Shown here in pieces: positions 14,814 to 21,378 of a stretch of DNA of 21,767 bases. Position numbers and translations under genes: made by a program. How positions within the stretch are numbered: the first letter of the stretch is position 1; every line of letters starts with the position of its first letter. Source of the DNA: Phycisphaerales bacterium UBA1926 (GTDB taxonomy: Bacteria; Planctomycetota; Phycisphaerae; Phycisphaerales; UBA1924). The stretch spans positions 101,196-122,962 of the forward strand of contig DDFO01000026.1 of the NCBI GenBank assembly GCA_002337215.1. Direction: 5' to 3'. A model generated the notes under the pieces. It did no database searches. It saw only the letters and a program-made list of their open reading frames with translations, and had not been told where the DNA came from.

Positions 14814-15665
14814 TCAGCGGCGTCGGCGAGCGGCCAGCAGGCCGCCCATCGCCAGCGGCGCCAGCGCCCCGGGCGCCGGGACGAGCGTCCGGTCCGCGAG
14901 GTCGGTCGCGATCGCGATGTCCTGGGCGTCGAGGCCCAGGCCCGCGGCGATCTCGCCAAGGTCGATATCGCTGGTCGTGACATCGTCGTAGATCGTCCCG
15001 TAGAGCACCAACGAGATGAGCAGTGCCCCGCGGTTCGATGCGTGGTAGAGGTCGCCCCCGTAGAGGCCCACGTCGAACGCGCCCAGTTCGAACGCGTCGC
15101 CGACGCTCGCGACCTCCGACGAGCCCTCGCCGTGCGCCGCGTTGAGGTTGTCGTTGGCGATCCCGTAGTTCGTGCGCAGCTCGGCTTGCATCTCGGCGGG
15201 CACGTTCCAGATCCCGGGATAGAACGAATGACCCGGCGCGCGGGCCCACGTCTCGAACAGCACGGCCTTCGCATCGCTGCTGTGGTTGAGCACCTGCTGG
15301 TAGAGCGCCGCCGACGAATCAAAGAACTGCTGGGGATCGCCCAGCGTCGGGTGCGTGGTTGGACGCGTGCTGTATTCCTGCATCACGACGTGGTCCCAGG
15401 TGCGCCCCGGGGGGATGCCGTTGGTGATGACGGCCGTCGAGTTCTGGAGGTGGAACTCGAGCGAGACACCCCCGATGACCTGCCCGTACACATGGGGGCG
15501 GGCGTGTCCCGCGGCCTCGGCGATGTCCTGGACGATGCGGTGGACGCCACCGCCGCTGCCGGTGAAACTGTTGCCGAAGAACAGAAGGTTCTTGGGCTCG
15601 TCGCCCCCCGCGGCGCCCGCGGTGAAGGCGAGCAGCGCGACGAGTCCTGTGTGGATGCGGTTCAT
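14814..15665 (-). CDS. Exported SGNH (DUF4886-like) hydrolase with PEP-CTERM-like tail
   Basis: This is a 283-residue secreted protein. Start ATG 15665 lies 7 bases after GGAG; a TTG six bases upstream is in frame but less likely. The signal peptide covers about 1-21. LLFFGNSFTGSGG (nucleophile S33) is the 'GNSFT' variant of the SGNH block I seen in DUF4886-like hydrolases. VVMQEYST (94-101) is the matching central strand, and D205-L-Y-H208 supplies the Asp-x-x-His, so the catalytic set looks complete. The last 22 residues (262-283) are VPAPGA, a hydrophobic run (LAPLAMGGLLAA) and RRRR. This is a PEP-CTERM-type sorting tail in which VPAPG replaces VPEPS, as is usual in Phycisphaerae. The tail predicts processing and surface display or release. 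It lies 72 bp behind the next PEP-CTERM gene on the same strand without a terminator between, so cotranscription is possible. Confidence 0.82.
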   Translation of the reverse strand: MNRIHTGLVALLAFTAGAAGGDEPKNLLFFGNSFTGSGGGVHRIVQDIAEAAGHARPHVYGQVIGGVSLEFHLQNSTAVITNGIPPGRTWDHVVMQEYSTRPTTHPTLGDPQQFFDSSAALYQQVLNHSSDAKAVLFETWARAPGHSFYPGIWNVPAEMQAELRTNYGIANDNLNAAHGEGSSEVASVGDAFELGAFDVGLYGGDLYHASNRGALLISLVLYGTIYDDVTTSDIDLGEIAAGLGLDAQDIAIATDLADRTLVPAPGALAPLAMGGLLAARRRR

Positions 15666-15737
15666 GAACAAACTCCTGGTATCAATCTGTTCCGTGTCGA
15701 ACGACCGTGTGGTTGATGAAGAGGCTCGGGTTCTGGC

Positions 15738-16430
15738 TCAGCGGCGACGGCGCGCGCACATCAGCCCACCGCCCGCGAGGACCGCGAACGCCCCGGGCGC
15801 GGGGACCGGCCTGGTCTCGATCTCGAGGTAGCCGAGGTAGTAGAAGCCGAAGCTGTTGTCGTTGCGGCTATCGGCGCCCACGCCGATGAAGATCTCGCCG
15901 TTGGCATCGGCGGAGATGCCCGCGATGGTGACGAGCGTGTCGGTGTTGTTGGAGGTGTTGAGCGAGGCGGTTCCGGAGTTGGTGCCGGTCGCGTCGTACT
16001 TGGTCCACCGGCTGTCGCTTACGTTCATGCGCGAGGCGAAGAAGCTGAAGTCGTAGAGGGTCTGGCCGGACGCGTCGAGGCCCGAGAGGACGAACCCGCC
16101 GGTGGGCTCGGTGAACCCGCCGAACGGGCTGACAGAGCCGAACAGGTTGTCGGCGGTTGCGCTGGGCGCGATGCCGCTGGCTGCCCCGGTGGGAGCGCCG
16201 GTGCCACCGGTGTTGGAACCGGGCCAGAAAACGTCGGTGACGTCGAGCCCGATGCCGCTGCCGACGCCGGTGGTGTCGACGAGGTTGAACAGCGGGTTCT
16301 GGAGGTGGGTGATGTTGTTGACATTGCCCCCGGTCTGGTTGTTGAGATCGCCGAAATCGATCTGGATAACCGATCCGAAGGCGAAGCCCGCGGAAAGCGT
16401 GAGCGCAGCGATAGCGGTGTTGGTGATCAT
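15738..16430 (-). CDS. Exported PEP-CTERM-type protein of unknown function
   Basis: This is a 230-residue protein. The signal peptide is MITNTAIAALTLSAGFAFG, cut near residue 19. Start ATG 16430 has AAGGGA 8 bases upstream. The longer frame to 16517 adds an arginine/cysteine-rich stretch ahead of a clean signal peptide and is rejected. The mature body is rich in Gly, Ser, Thr and Asn, with no catalytic motif I recognise. Its aromatic strands (YDFSFFASR, SFGFYYLGYLEI) suggest a beta-sandwich of the sort common among PEP-CTERM proteins. The tail VPAPGAFAVLAGGGLMCA + RRRR (209-230) is a PEP-CTERM-like sorting signal, nearly the same as in the downstream hydrolase. A perfect 24-bp palindrome is 121 bp upstream of the start, so expression is probably controlled by a specific regulator. 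Confidence 0.8.
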   Translation of the reverse strand: MITNTAIAALTLSAGFAFGSVIQIDFGDLNNQTGGNVNNITHLQNPLFNLVDTTGVGSGIGLDVTDVFWPGSNTGGTGAPTGAASGIAPSATADNLFGSVSPFGGFTEPTGGFVLSGLDASGQTLYDFSFFASRMNVSDSRWTKYDATGTNSGTASLNTSNNTDTLVTIAGISADANGEIFIGVGADSRNDNSFGFYYLGYLEIETRPVPAPGAFAVLAGGGLMCARRRR

Positions 16431-16550
16431 ATGGTGTCCCTTCGATACGTTGAGAACGCAGCGATACCACCCGGGCCGCGCCCCACGCGCGACTCCCCTG
16501 CGGGCCGTATCACACACCTGAATGGTGCGGTGTTCGTTCCTGTATCAAGA

Positions 16551-16574
16551 CAGACTGTAAACGTTTACAGTCTG
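16551..16574. promoter_or_regulatory. 24-bp perfect palindrome, LacI/GalR-family-type operator
   Basis: Positions 16551-16562 (CAGACTGTAAAC) are mirrored exactly by 16563-16574. The core TGTAAACGTTTACA (16556-16569) has the central CG and flanking AA/TT typical of LacI-GalR family operators and fits the cre-like pattern TGNAANCGNWWNCA. It is 121 bp upstream of the PEP-CTERM gene at 16430, within a 295-bp intergenic region. No plus-strand gene starts nearby, so that gene is the likely target. TTGATA (minus strand, 16549-16544) abuts the palindrome and could be a -35, but the expected -10 position is poor. No LacI-family gene is in the window. Confidence 0.65.
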
Positions 16575-16725
16575 GTCGCCAGTGAATTGCGAACTTCTGG
16601 TCCGGAAATACCGAGATTGTGGGATGGGAGTCGGCCCGGACGGCCCGTCGCGAGGGTCCGCGAGCTCTTGTCGCCGCTGGGCGGCCTGCCAAGAGCGTCC
16701 GCGTGGAATGGTCAGAGTGCGTTGC

Positions 16726-17367
16726 TCAGGGCATGAGCTCGTCGACGTGCGCGCATTTGACGTCGGGGGTCTGGACGCCCGTGACGAGGGCCCAGAACGG
16801 GTCGCCCAGGCCGTCGGGCAGCCAGGCCCTGAACTGGCCCTGGGGTTCCTCGGCGTAGTCGGCGATCGCCGCCCCGCCCAGGAAGACGCACCGCTGAATC
16901 AGCAGCAGGTCCTCGCTGGCGTACTCCGCCTCGGCGCAGACACCCAGCATCGCGTCGACCAGGGCGCCGAACAGGGCCGGGTCGGCGCGAAGCAGGACAT
17001 CCGCGTCGTTCCAGATCAGGTAGCGCGAGCGTGCCACGCTCCGGCCTCGCAGCGTCTGCCGGCTGCGGAGCGCTTCGGTGACGCTGTCGGTCCCATCGAG
17101 ACGGCGTTCGAGCCGATCGACGGGGATCGCTCGCTCGAGCTGGTGGCAGAACGAGTCGAGATCGGTGATGTAGCGTCCATAGAGGGCGACGACATCGGTC
17201 TCGTGCTGCGAGCCCAAGAACTGGCCCAGGCTGGCTGCGAATTGCGATTTTCGAGATTGCGCGTGAGTCCAGACCGCTAGATGACGCTCATCAAGGAGCG
17301 CCATCGCTTCGGGCTGCCAGTCCACTGCCGGGAATGGCGTATCAAAGTGTCCGGCAAGAACCGTCAT
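16726..17367 (-). CDS. Conserved-looking hypothetical protein, no family recognised
   Basis: This is a 213-residue protein that I do not recognise. It is probably cytoplasmic: no signal peptide, no membrane segment, no lipobox. It has a mixed alpha/beta look with an acidic bias. The most ordered part is RYLIWNDADVLLRADPALFG (about residues 114-133), followed by a helical stretch with AEAEYASEDLLLIQRCVFLGG. Four or five scattered cysteines do not form a metal motif. Codon use fits the neighbouring genes, with G/C strongly preferred at third positions, which supports real coding. The start at ATG 17367 has only a weak purine run (GAGAGAG) about 10 bases upstream. It stands alone on the minus strand between a 295-bp and a 591-bp non-coding region, so context does not suggest a role. 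Confidence 0.72.
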   Translation of the reverse strand: MTVLAGHFDTPFPAVDWQPEAMALLDERHLAVWTHAQSRKSQFAASLGQFLGSQHETDVVALYGRYITDLDSFCHQLERAIPVDRLERRLDGTDSVTEALRSRQTLRGRSVARSRYLIWNDADVLLRADPALFGALVDAMLGVCAEAEYASEDLLLIQRCVFLGGAAIADYAEEPQGQFRAWLPDGLGDPFWALVTGVQTPDVKCAHVDELMP

Positions 17368-17958
17368 GCAGCGTGTCTCTCTCTATCACTCCGAGACAAT
17401 CCATCCCCACACAACAAAGGGGAATTCACACGGCGTCACACCGATCGAAACCGATGGAGAGACCAGCGAATCACGAACAGAGCCCGGCTCTGCCCGGTTG
17501 GCGTGTCCCTACCAATGTGCCTCAGGTTTCGGGAAATGCCACCCGAGCCCCCGTTTTCGTGGGCGGTTGCTCTAACTTTCTTCAAGTCAGTGACTTACAA
17601 AGACGATCCTCAGTAGGCCCGAGATCCTCTCGATGGAGGCGTCGCGAGGCCCGATCGACCCCCATTCCGAGCCCGCCACGCGGGGCGCTGTCGATTTCGT
17701 GGCAATCTGCGCAAAATATGCTGACTTTGTCGCAAGACCTACTGGAGTGGGGGGATATCCAACCACCCACCTGTTCTTGCGAGAGAAAACCGCAAATCGG
17801 TCACCCGATCTGGCAATCGGAACCGATAATCGTATTAGACTGGAGTCGGCCAAGGGCTGACCCGGGGAACCGTTGCACGGGAACTGTGTTGCATTGCACG
17901 CTCTCGTCGGCGCATCGGTGCGTACTTCCCGGTGAAGTTCTTGACAAGGAGGATTGCC
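17368..17958. other. 591-bp non-coding region between the hypothetical gene and the luxR-type gene
   Basis: This is the longest gene-free stretch in the window, and it is visibly less GC-biased than the flanking genes. Short frames exist on both strands, but none shows the third-position G/C pattern, a ribosome-binding site or a known family. It holds a 13-bp palindrome AAGTCA-G-TGACTT (17584-17596), a short hairpin CCGAT-CTGGCA-ATCGG (17805-17820), a possible promoter for the downstream gene near 17810-17838, and a small hairpin CGCA-TCGG-TGCG near the ribosome-binding site. I see no tRNA or recognisable riboswitch. A small RNA cannot be excluded. Confidence 0.6.
17810..17838 (+). promoter_or_regulatory. 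Possible sigma70-type promoter of the LuxR-type gene
   Basis: CTGGCA (17810-17815) and TATTAG (17833-17838) are 17 bp apart, each matching four of six consensus bases. That gives a leader of about 114 bases before the ATG at 17959. GATAAT at 17825-17830 is a better -10 by itself but has no -35 at the right distance. Confidence 0.33.
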
Positions 17959-18879
17959 ATGACACAGGTCGGGACCCCCCGCTTTGAGACCATCCGAGCC
18001 GCTGTACGGATGACCGAAGAGGCGTGCCGGCTCCCCGCCGTCGCGACCCTTGATTGGCTCGACCGGGCCTCGGCGGTATTGCGCGGCGTCGTGGCGCCCT
18101 CGCGTGCGTGTATTCTCATCACCAATTCGTCGGGCGGTTCACGGACGCTCTCGCTCGAGGCCGCGGGATTCGCGGCGTCTCCCGGGCTCGCCGCCGACGA
18201 CGGGGTCGAGCTCGCGGTCCGCTCCAAGGCGGAGCGGCTGAATGATCTCGGGTTCGCGATCGAGTCCGAGGTCGTCCTCGGGAGAATCGGCGACCTGGTC
18301 GGCTCGAGCGACTGGCGGACGCACGGGATCGGTCGGCTCTGGCAGAACACACCGATTACCGATGTGCTCGTCGCGGCCTCGCCTCTCGGGCATACCGAGC
18401 CGGGTCGGCACATGATCTCGATGGTCGCGCTGGCCGAGCAGGGCGCCGAGCCCAAGCCGGGTCAGTTCGAGTTGCTCGGCGTCATCCACAATCTGCTTGT
18501 CCGTCGGGCGCTGGTCTCGATCGGCGAGTCGAAGGCGACGAGTTCGCGTTGGCTTACCGCCCGGGAGCAGGAAGTGCTCGAACTGCTGGTGATCGGCAAG
18601 AGTGTCCGGGTGATCGCCGAGGAATTGGGCCGCAGCCCCCACACCGTGCACGATCACGTCAAGAGCCTGCACCGCAAGCTCGACGCGTCGAGCCGGGGCG
18701 AACTGGTCGCCAAGGCGCTGGGCCACGCGCCCGCGATGGACACGCCGCCCCCGACGCCGCAGGCGGAGGGATTCGCGGAGGTTCGGCCCATGCCCAAGGC
18801 CGCGACCCGGCTGCAGGGGGGCTCCGGTGTGACCGCGCAGCGGTTGGACTCGTCGAGCATCCCCGCGTCGCGCGACTGA
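17959..18879 (+). CDS. LuxR-type HTH transcriptional regulator, no receiver domain
   Basis: This is a 306-residue predicted DNA-binding regulator. Start ATG 17959 has an excellent AAGGAGG seven bases upstream; an upstream frame to 17932 would cover that site. Residues 197-257 form the LuxR/GerE helix-turn-helix: RWLTAREQEVLELLVIGKSV, VIAEELGRSPHTVHDHVKSL, HRKLDASSRGELV. It contains the usual 'LT.RE.eVL.L...G.s...IA..L..S..TV..H...i..KL' pattern. Residues 1-190 have no CheY-like Asp pocket and no recognisable PAS or autoinducer-binding motif. They look like a diverged GAF-type sensor region ('CILITNSSGGSRTLSLEAAG', 'HMISMVALAE'), which is inference. The C-terminal 45 residues are proline-rich and probably disordered. 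No histidine kinase or target operon is adjacent. The gene is monocistronic and followed by a terminator. Confidence 0.85.
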   Translation: MTQVGTPRFETIRAAVRMTEEACRLPAVATLDWLDRASAVLRGVVAPSRACILITNSSGGSRTLSLEAAGFAASPGLAADDGVELAVRSKAERLNDLGFAIESEVVLGRIGDLVGSSDWRTHGIGRLWQNTPITDVLVAASPLGHTEPGRHMISMVALAEQGAEPKPGQFELLGVIHNLLVRRALVSIGESKATSSRWLTAREQEVLELLVIGKSVRVIAEELGRSPHTVHDHVKSLHRKLDASSRGELVAKALGHAPAMDTPPPTPQAEGFAEVRPMPKAATRLQGGSGVTAQRLDSSSIPASRD

Positions 18880-18957
18880 GCGGCTCGACACAGGATGCCC
18901 GTTGTTCACGGGTCAACAACCTGAACACACACCACGAACACCCGATTTATGAGTAGA

Positions 18958-18984
18958 AAAGCGGCGCCCGGCGCCGCTTTCTTA
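18958..18984. terminator. Bidirectional terminator between the luxR-type gene and the lipoprotein gene
   Basis: AAAGCGGCGC (18958-18967) pairs perfectly with GCGCCGCTTT (18971-18980), with a three-base loop. On the plus strand CTTATT follows the T run, about 79 bp after the LuxR-type stop. On the minus strand the hairpin begins directly after the lipoprotein stop at 18982, and the A/T ends of the stem provide the T tract. Confidence 0.8.
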
Positions 18985-19599
18985 TTGCGCTGCGTCGTCG
19001 TTGTGGTCTGCGTGATCGTGGTCCGTGCGCGCGAGGCGCTCGGTGATCCTGCGGGCGAGAACGCGCGCGTAGTCATGGTCCAGGCGGACCGGGACGGGGG
19101 TGCCCGCGTTGACGCCCCGGCGGATCTCCGCGGGGTCGCGGGCGACGCGTCCGCGGAACGTCGTCTCGGTCTCGACGCGTCGGCCGGGCTGGATCCGTTT
19201 CCAGATCACCGCTTCGACCTCGGCGCGCACGGGGGCGTCCGGCGCGGGGGGTGATTGCGGATCGCGGGCGTCGCGGAAACGGACGCGGACGGTCCGGGGC
19301 CGGTTGGTCAGCGTGTCCGCGGCGACGCCCGAGAGGCTGCGGTTCTCCGAGGCGAACGGGCTCGCGAGACCCGTGACGGTGCGCTCGGTGGTGGTGATCT
19401 CGCCGGCGGTCGCGTCGATGCGTTCGAGCGTGTACCCAGAGGCGCGGAGCGTGTCGCGCGTCGCGACGATCGCCTCGTTGTATCGGCCCGCGGGGATCTC
19501 GAACGTGCGCGACTCGGCCCGGCCCGCACAGCCGGTCAGCGTGTTGAGGAACGCGAGCAGGGCCGACGCGAGCAGGATCGTGCGCATGGCATGGGTCAT
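18982..19599 (-). CDS. Predicted lipoprotein of unknown function with His/Asp-rich C-terminus
   Basis: This is a 205-residue protein with a lipoprotein signal: hydrophobic helix, then the lipobox L-T-G-C24, so acylation and membrane tethering are expected. The ATG at 19599 is used; an ATG at 19587 (MRTILLASAL) gives a more typical signal peptide and may be the true start, since neither has a strong Shine-Dalgarno. The mature part has a pattern of 'a..r..L...GY.l..id...G.I.T' (about residues 43-72), recalling small bacterial envelope lipoproteins. No family is claimed. The tail TDHDHADHNDDAAQ is rich in His and Asp and could bind metal, which is inference. It starts 9 bp after the stop of the decarboxylase gene, so the two are probably one operon, though no functional link is obvious. 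Confidence 0.78.
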   Translation of the reverse strand: MTHAMRTILLASALLAFLNTLTGCAGRAESRTFEIPAGRYNEAIVATRDTLRASGYTLERIDATAGEITTTERTVTGLASPFASENRSLSGVAADTLTNRPRTVRVRFRDARDPQSPPAPDAPVRAEVEAVIWKRIQPGRRVETETTFRGRVARDPAEIRRGVNAGTPVPVRLDHDYARVLARRITERLARTDHDHADHNDDAAQ

Positions 19600-19608
19600 C
19601 GGAGCACT

Positions 19609-21123
19609 CTAGCGATTCGCCGGGCCGGCCGCGGTTTTGTGCGCCGCCTCGCGGATGATCTCCCATGCCCTCGCGACGTGGCGGAACTCGGTGCTCGTCG
19701 CGCCGGGGACGAACCGGATCGCGTGCCGCCCATCCCCCGGTGCGGCGGTGTGGCTCAGGAAGATCTCACCGGACGCGTTGATCCGGGTGAGCAGCGACTT
19801 GTTCTGCTCGTCCGTCGCGTTGACCAGGCGGAAGCAGACGAGCGCGGCCCGGCGTGGGCAGACGAGTTCGAGGGTGGGATCGGTCGTGATCTGCTCGGCG
19901 AACCACTCGGCCCAGGCGATGTGCCGGCGGATGTGGGCGCGGAGGCCCTCGAGGCCGTAGTGACGGATCACGAACCAGAGCTTGAGCGCACGGAAGCGTC
20001 GGCCCAGCGGGATCTGCCAGTCGCGGTAGTCGATGACGGTGCCGGCGTCGGACTGCTGGTTCCTCAGGTACTCGGGGGTGATCGAGAGGGCGTTGGTGAG
20101 CGCGTCGCGGTCGCGGACCCAGAAGAGGTCGCAGTCGAAGTTGGTGAGCAGCCACTTGTGCGGATTGACGCAGAGACTGTCGGCGACGCGGGCGCCGGCG
20201 AGCACGGTTCGATGTTCGGGGCAGATCGCGGCGACGCCGAGCCAGGCGGCGTCGAGGTGGAGCCAGCCCCGCCAGGGTGCGCCGTGTTCAGATTCGTGCG
20301 CGCGCTCGAGGGTTTCGCGGATGGCCTCGGCGTCGTCGGTCGCGCCGGTGCCGGTGGTGCCGGCGGTGGCGCTGACCATGAGAACCTCGCGGCCTTCGGC
20401 GTGGACGGCCGCGACGGTGCGCGCGAGGTCGTCGCGGTCCATCGAGCCATCGGGGTCGGTCGCGATGAGGCGGACGCGGGTGTCCGGGCCGTGGTGGTCG
20501 GGGCTCTCGGCGAGGCCGGCGATCATCGCGGCCTTGATGACCGAGGAGTGGGCCTGTGTGGAGGTCAGGAGGACGGCACGCTCGGCGGCGTGCGGATCGG
20601 CGGAGCGAGCACGGTGCCGGGCGGCGAGGAGGGCGATAAGTGTGGCTTCTGATGCGGTGCCCTGGATCACGCCGTTGCCGGTGAATGCCTCGGGAAGATC
20701 GAACGCGTCGCGGCACCAGTCGAGAACGCGGGTCTCGAGTTCGGTGGCGGCGGGGCTGGTGGACCAGAGCATGCCGTTGACGTTGAGCCCGGCGCTGGCG
20801 ATCTCGCCGAGGATGCCGGGCCCCGAGGCGTTGCACGAGAAATAGGCGAAGAAGCCGGGGTGCTGCCAGTGGGTGAGGTTGGGGACGATGAGCCGGTCGA
20901 GGTCTCGGTGGATGTCGTCCCAGGGCTCGGGGTTCTCGGGGGCTCGATCGGGGAGCGCGTCGAGCACGGACCCGGGCGGTTCGGCGGGGGTGACGGGCAT
21001 GGACTCGACGGTGCGCATGTAGTCGGCGATGGCGTCGACCATGCGGTGTCCCTCGGCGCGGAACTCATCGGGGGTCATGTGGTTCGGCGTCGGGGTTGTG
21101 GCGGGATCGGCCTGTTCGTGCAT
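19609..21123 (-). CDS. PLP-dependent group II amino-acid decarboxylase (aromatic-L-amino-acid type)
   Basis: This 504-residue cytoplasmic enzyme is predicted to decarboxylate an amino acid to the amine using pyridoxal phosphate. Family motifs are intact: HWQHPGFFAYF (about 85-95), GVIQGTASEATL with QAHSS (His192 stacking on PLP), SATAGTTGTGATD, HLDAAW (Asp291, pyridine nitrogen contact) and NPHKWLLTNFDC (Lys323, Schiff base). LEYLRN-like 'TPEYLRNQQS' and 'WQIPLGRRFRALKLWF' are characteristic of the aromatic amino-acid (tryptophan/tyrosine/DOPA) branch. Length matches the family. Substrate choice cannot be fixed from sequence, so no gene symbol is given. The start is ATG 21123 with no clear Shine-Dalgarno; ATG 21078 (MTPDEFRAEGHRMVD) is equally consistent with homology. 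The lipoprotein gene follows after 9 bp. It is divergent from the FG-GAP protein gene. Confidence 0.93.
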   Translation of the reverse strand: MHEQADPATTPTPNHMTPDEFRAEGHRMVDAIADYMRTVESMPVTPAEPPGSVLDALPDRAPENPEPWDDIHRDLDRLIVPNLTHWQHPGFFAYFSCNASGPGILGEIASAGLNVNGMLWSTSPAATELETRVLDWCRDAFDLPEAFTGNGVIQGTASEATLIALLAARHRARSADPHAAERAVLLTSTQAHSSVIKAAMIAGLAESPDHHGPDTRVRLIATDPDGSMDRDDLARTVAAVHAEGREVLMVSATAGTTGTGATDDAEAIRETLERAHESEHGAPWRGWLHLDAAWLGVAAICPEHRTVLAGARVADSLCVNPHKWLLTNFDCDLFWVRDRDALTNALSITPEYLRNQQSDAGTVIDYRDWQIPLGRRFRALKLWFVIRHYGLEGLRAHIRRHIAWAEWFAEQITTDPTLELVCPRRAALVCFRLVNATDEQNKSLLTRINASGEIFLSHTAAPGDGRHAIRFVPGATSTEFRHVARAWEIIREAAHKTAAGPANR

Positions 21124-21212
21124 GGACGATCATTGGGCGGGCCGGGGCGGCGGGTTGGCGGGTGTGATGCGTGTGCAGCGGGGGCCTGTCAGAAAACTTC
21201 GTATTTTTTCGT

Positions 21213-21241
21213 TTGCAGTGGAACCCCGATTCCTGTATAAC
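21213..21241 (+). promoter_or_regulatory. Sigma70-type promoter of the FG-GAP protein gene
   Basis: TTGCAG (21213-21218) and TATAAC (21236-21241) are spaced by exactly 17 bp, and a TG precedes the -10 directly. This is the best consensus promoter in the window. It implies a leader of about 130 bases with short inverted repeats: TCCCG-TTCTCT-CGGGA (about 21248-21263) and CACCGC-GTTC-GCGGTG (21301-21316). Confidence 0.6.
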
Positions 21242-21378
21242 TGCGGGGTCCCGTTCTCTCGGGATGGAACGCGTGGGGATGCGCTTTCCTGTTCAGAAAA
21301 CACCGCGTTCGCGGTGAGAATTGATGAAGTCGCCTGTTCTTGGCGGCGGTCTGCGAAAGCAAGCGCAAAGGAATCGAC

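Noticed and set aside
14704..15249. Upstream extension of the rsmD frame (450 residues in total)
   Set aside because: The extension is Arg/Gly-rich, crosses the strong terminator at 14756-14794 and overlaps the esterase gene; RsmD homology begins exactly at MRIISGKHKG.
15671..16549. TTGATACAGGA (minus strand near 16549) and TTGATACCAGGAG (minus strand near 15685) as a shared promoter or regulator motif
   Set aside because: One copy overlaps the ribosome-binding site of the esterase gene, spacing to any -10 is poor, and two short imperfect matches are within chance.
17460..17540. GC-rich foldable stretch examined as a possible tRNA
   Set aside because: No acceptor stem pairing, no T-loop GTTCNANNC and no consistent anticodon arm could be drawn.
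17582..17860. Short frames of 62-88 codons on both strands in the long intergenic region
   Set aside because: No ribosome-binding site, no third-position G/C pattern and no recognisable family.
17941..17946. TTGACA as a -35 element just before the LuxR-type gene
   Set aside because: It sits only 13 bases before the start codon and directly upstream of the Shine-Dalgarno; a -10 would fall inside the coding sequence.
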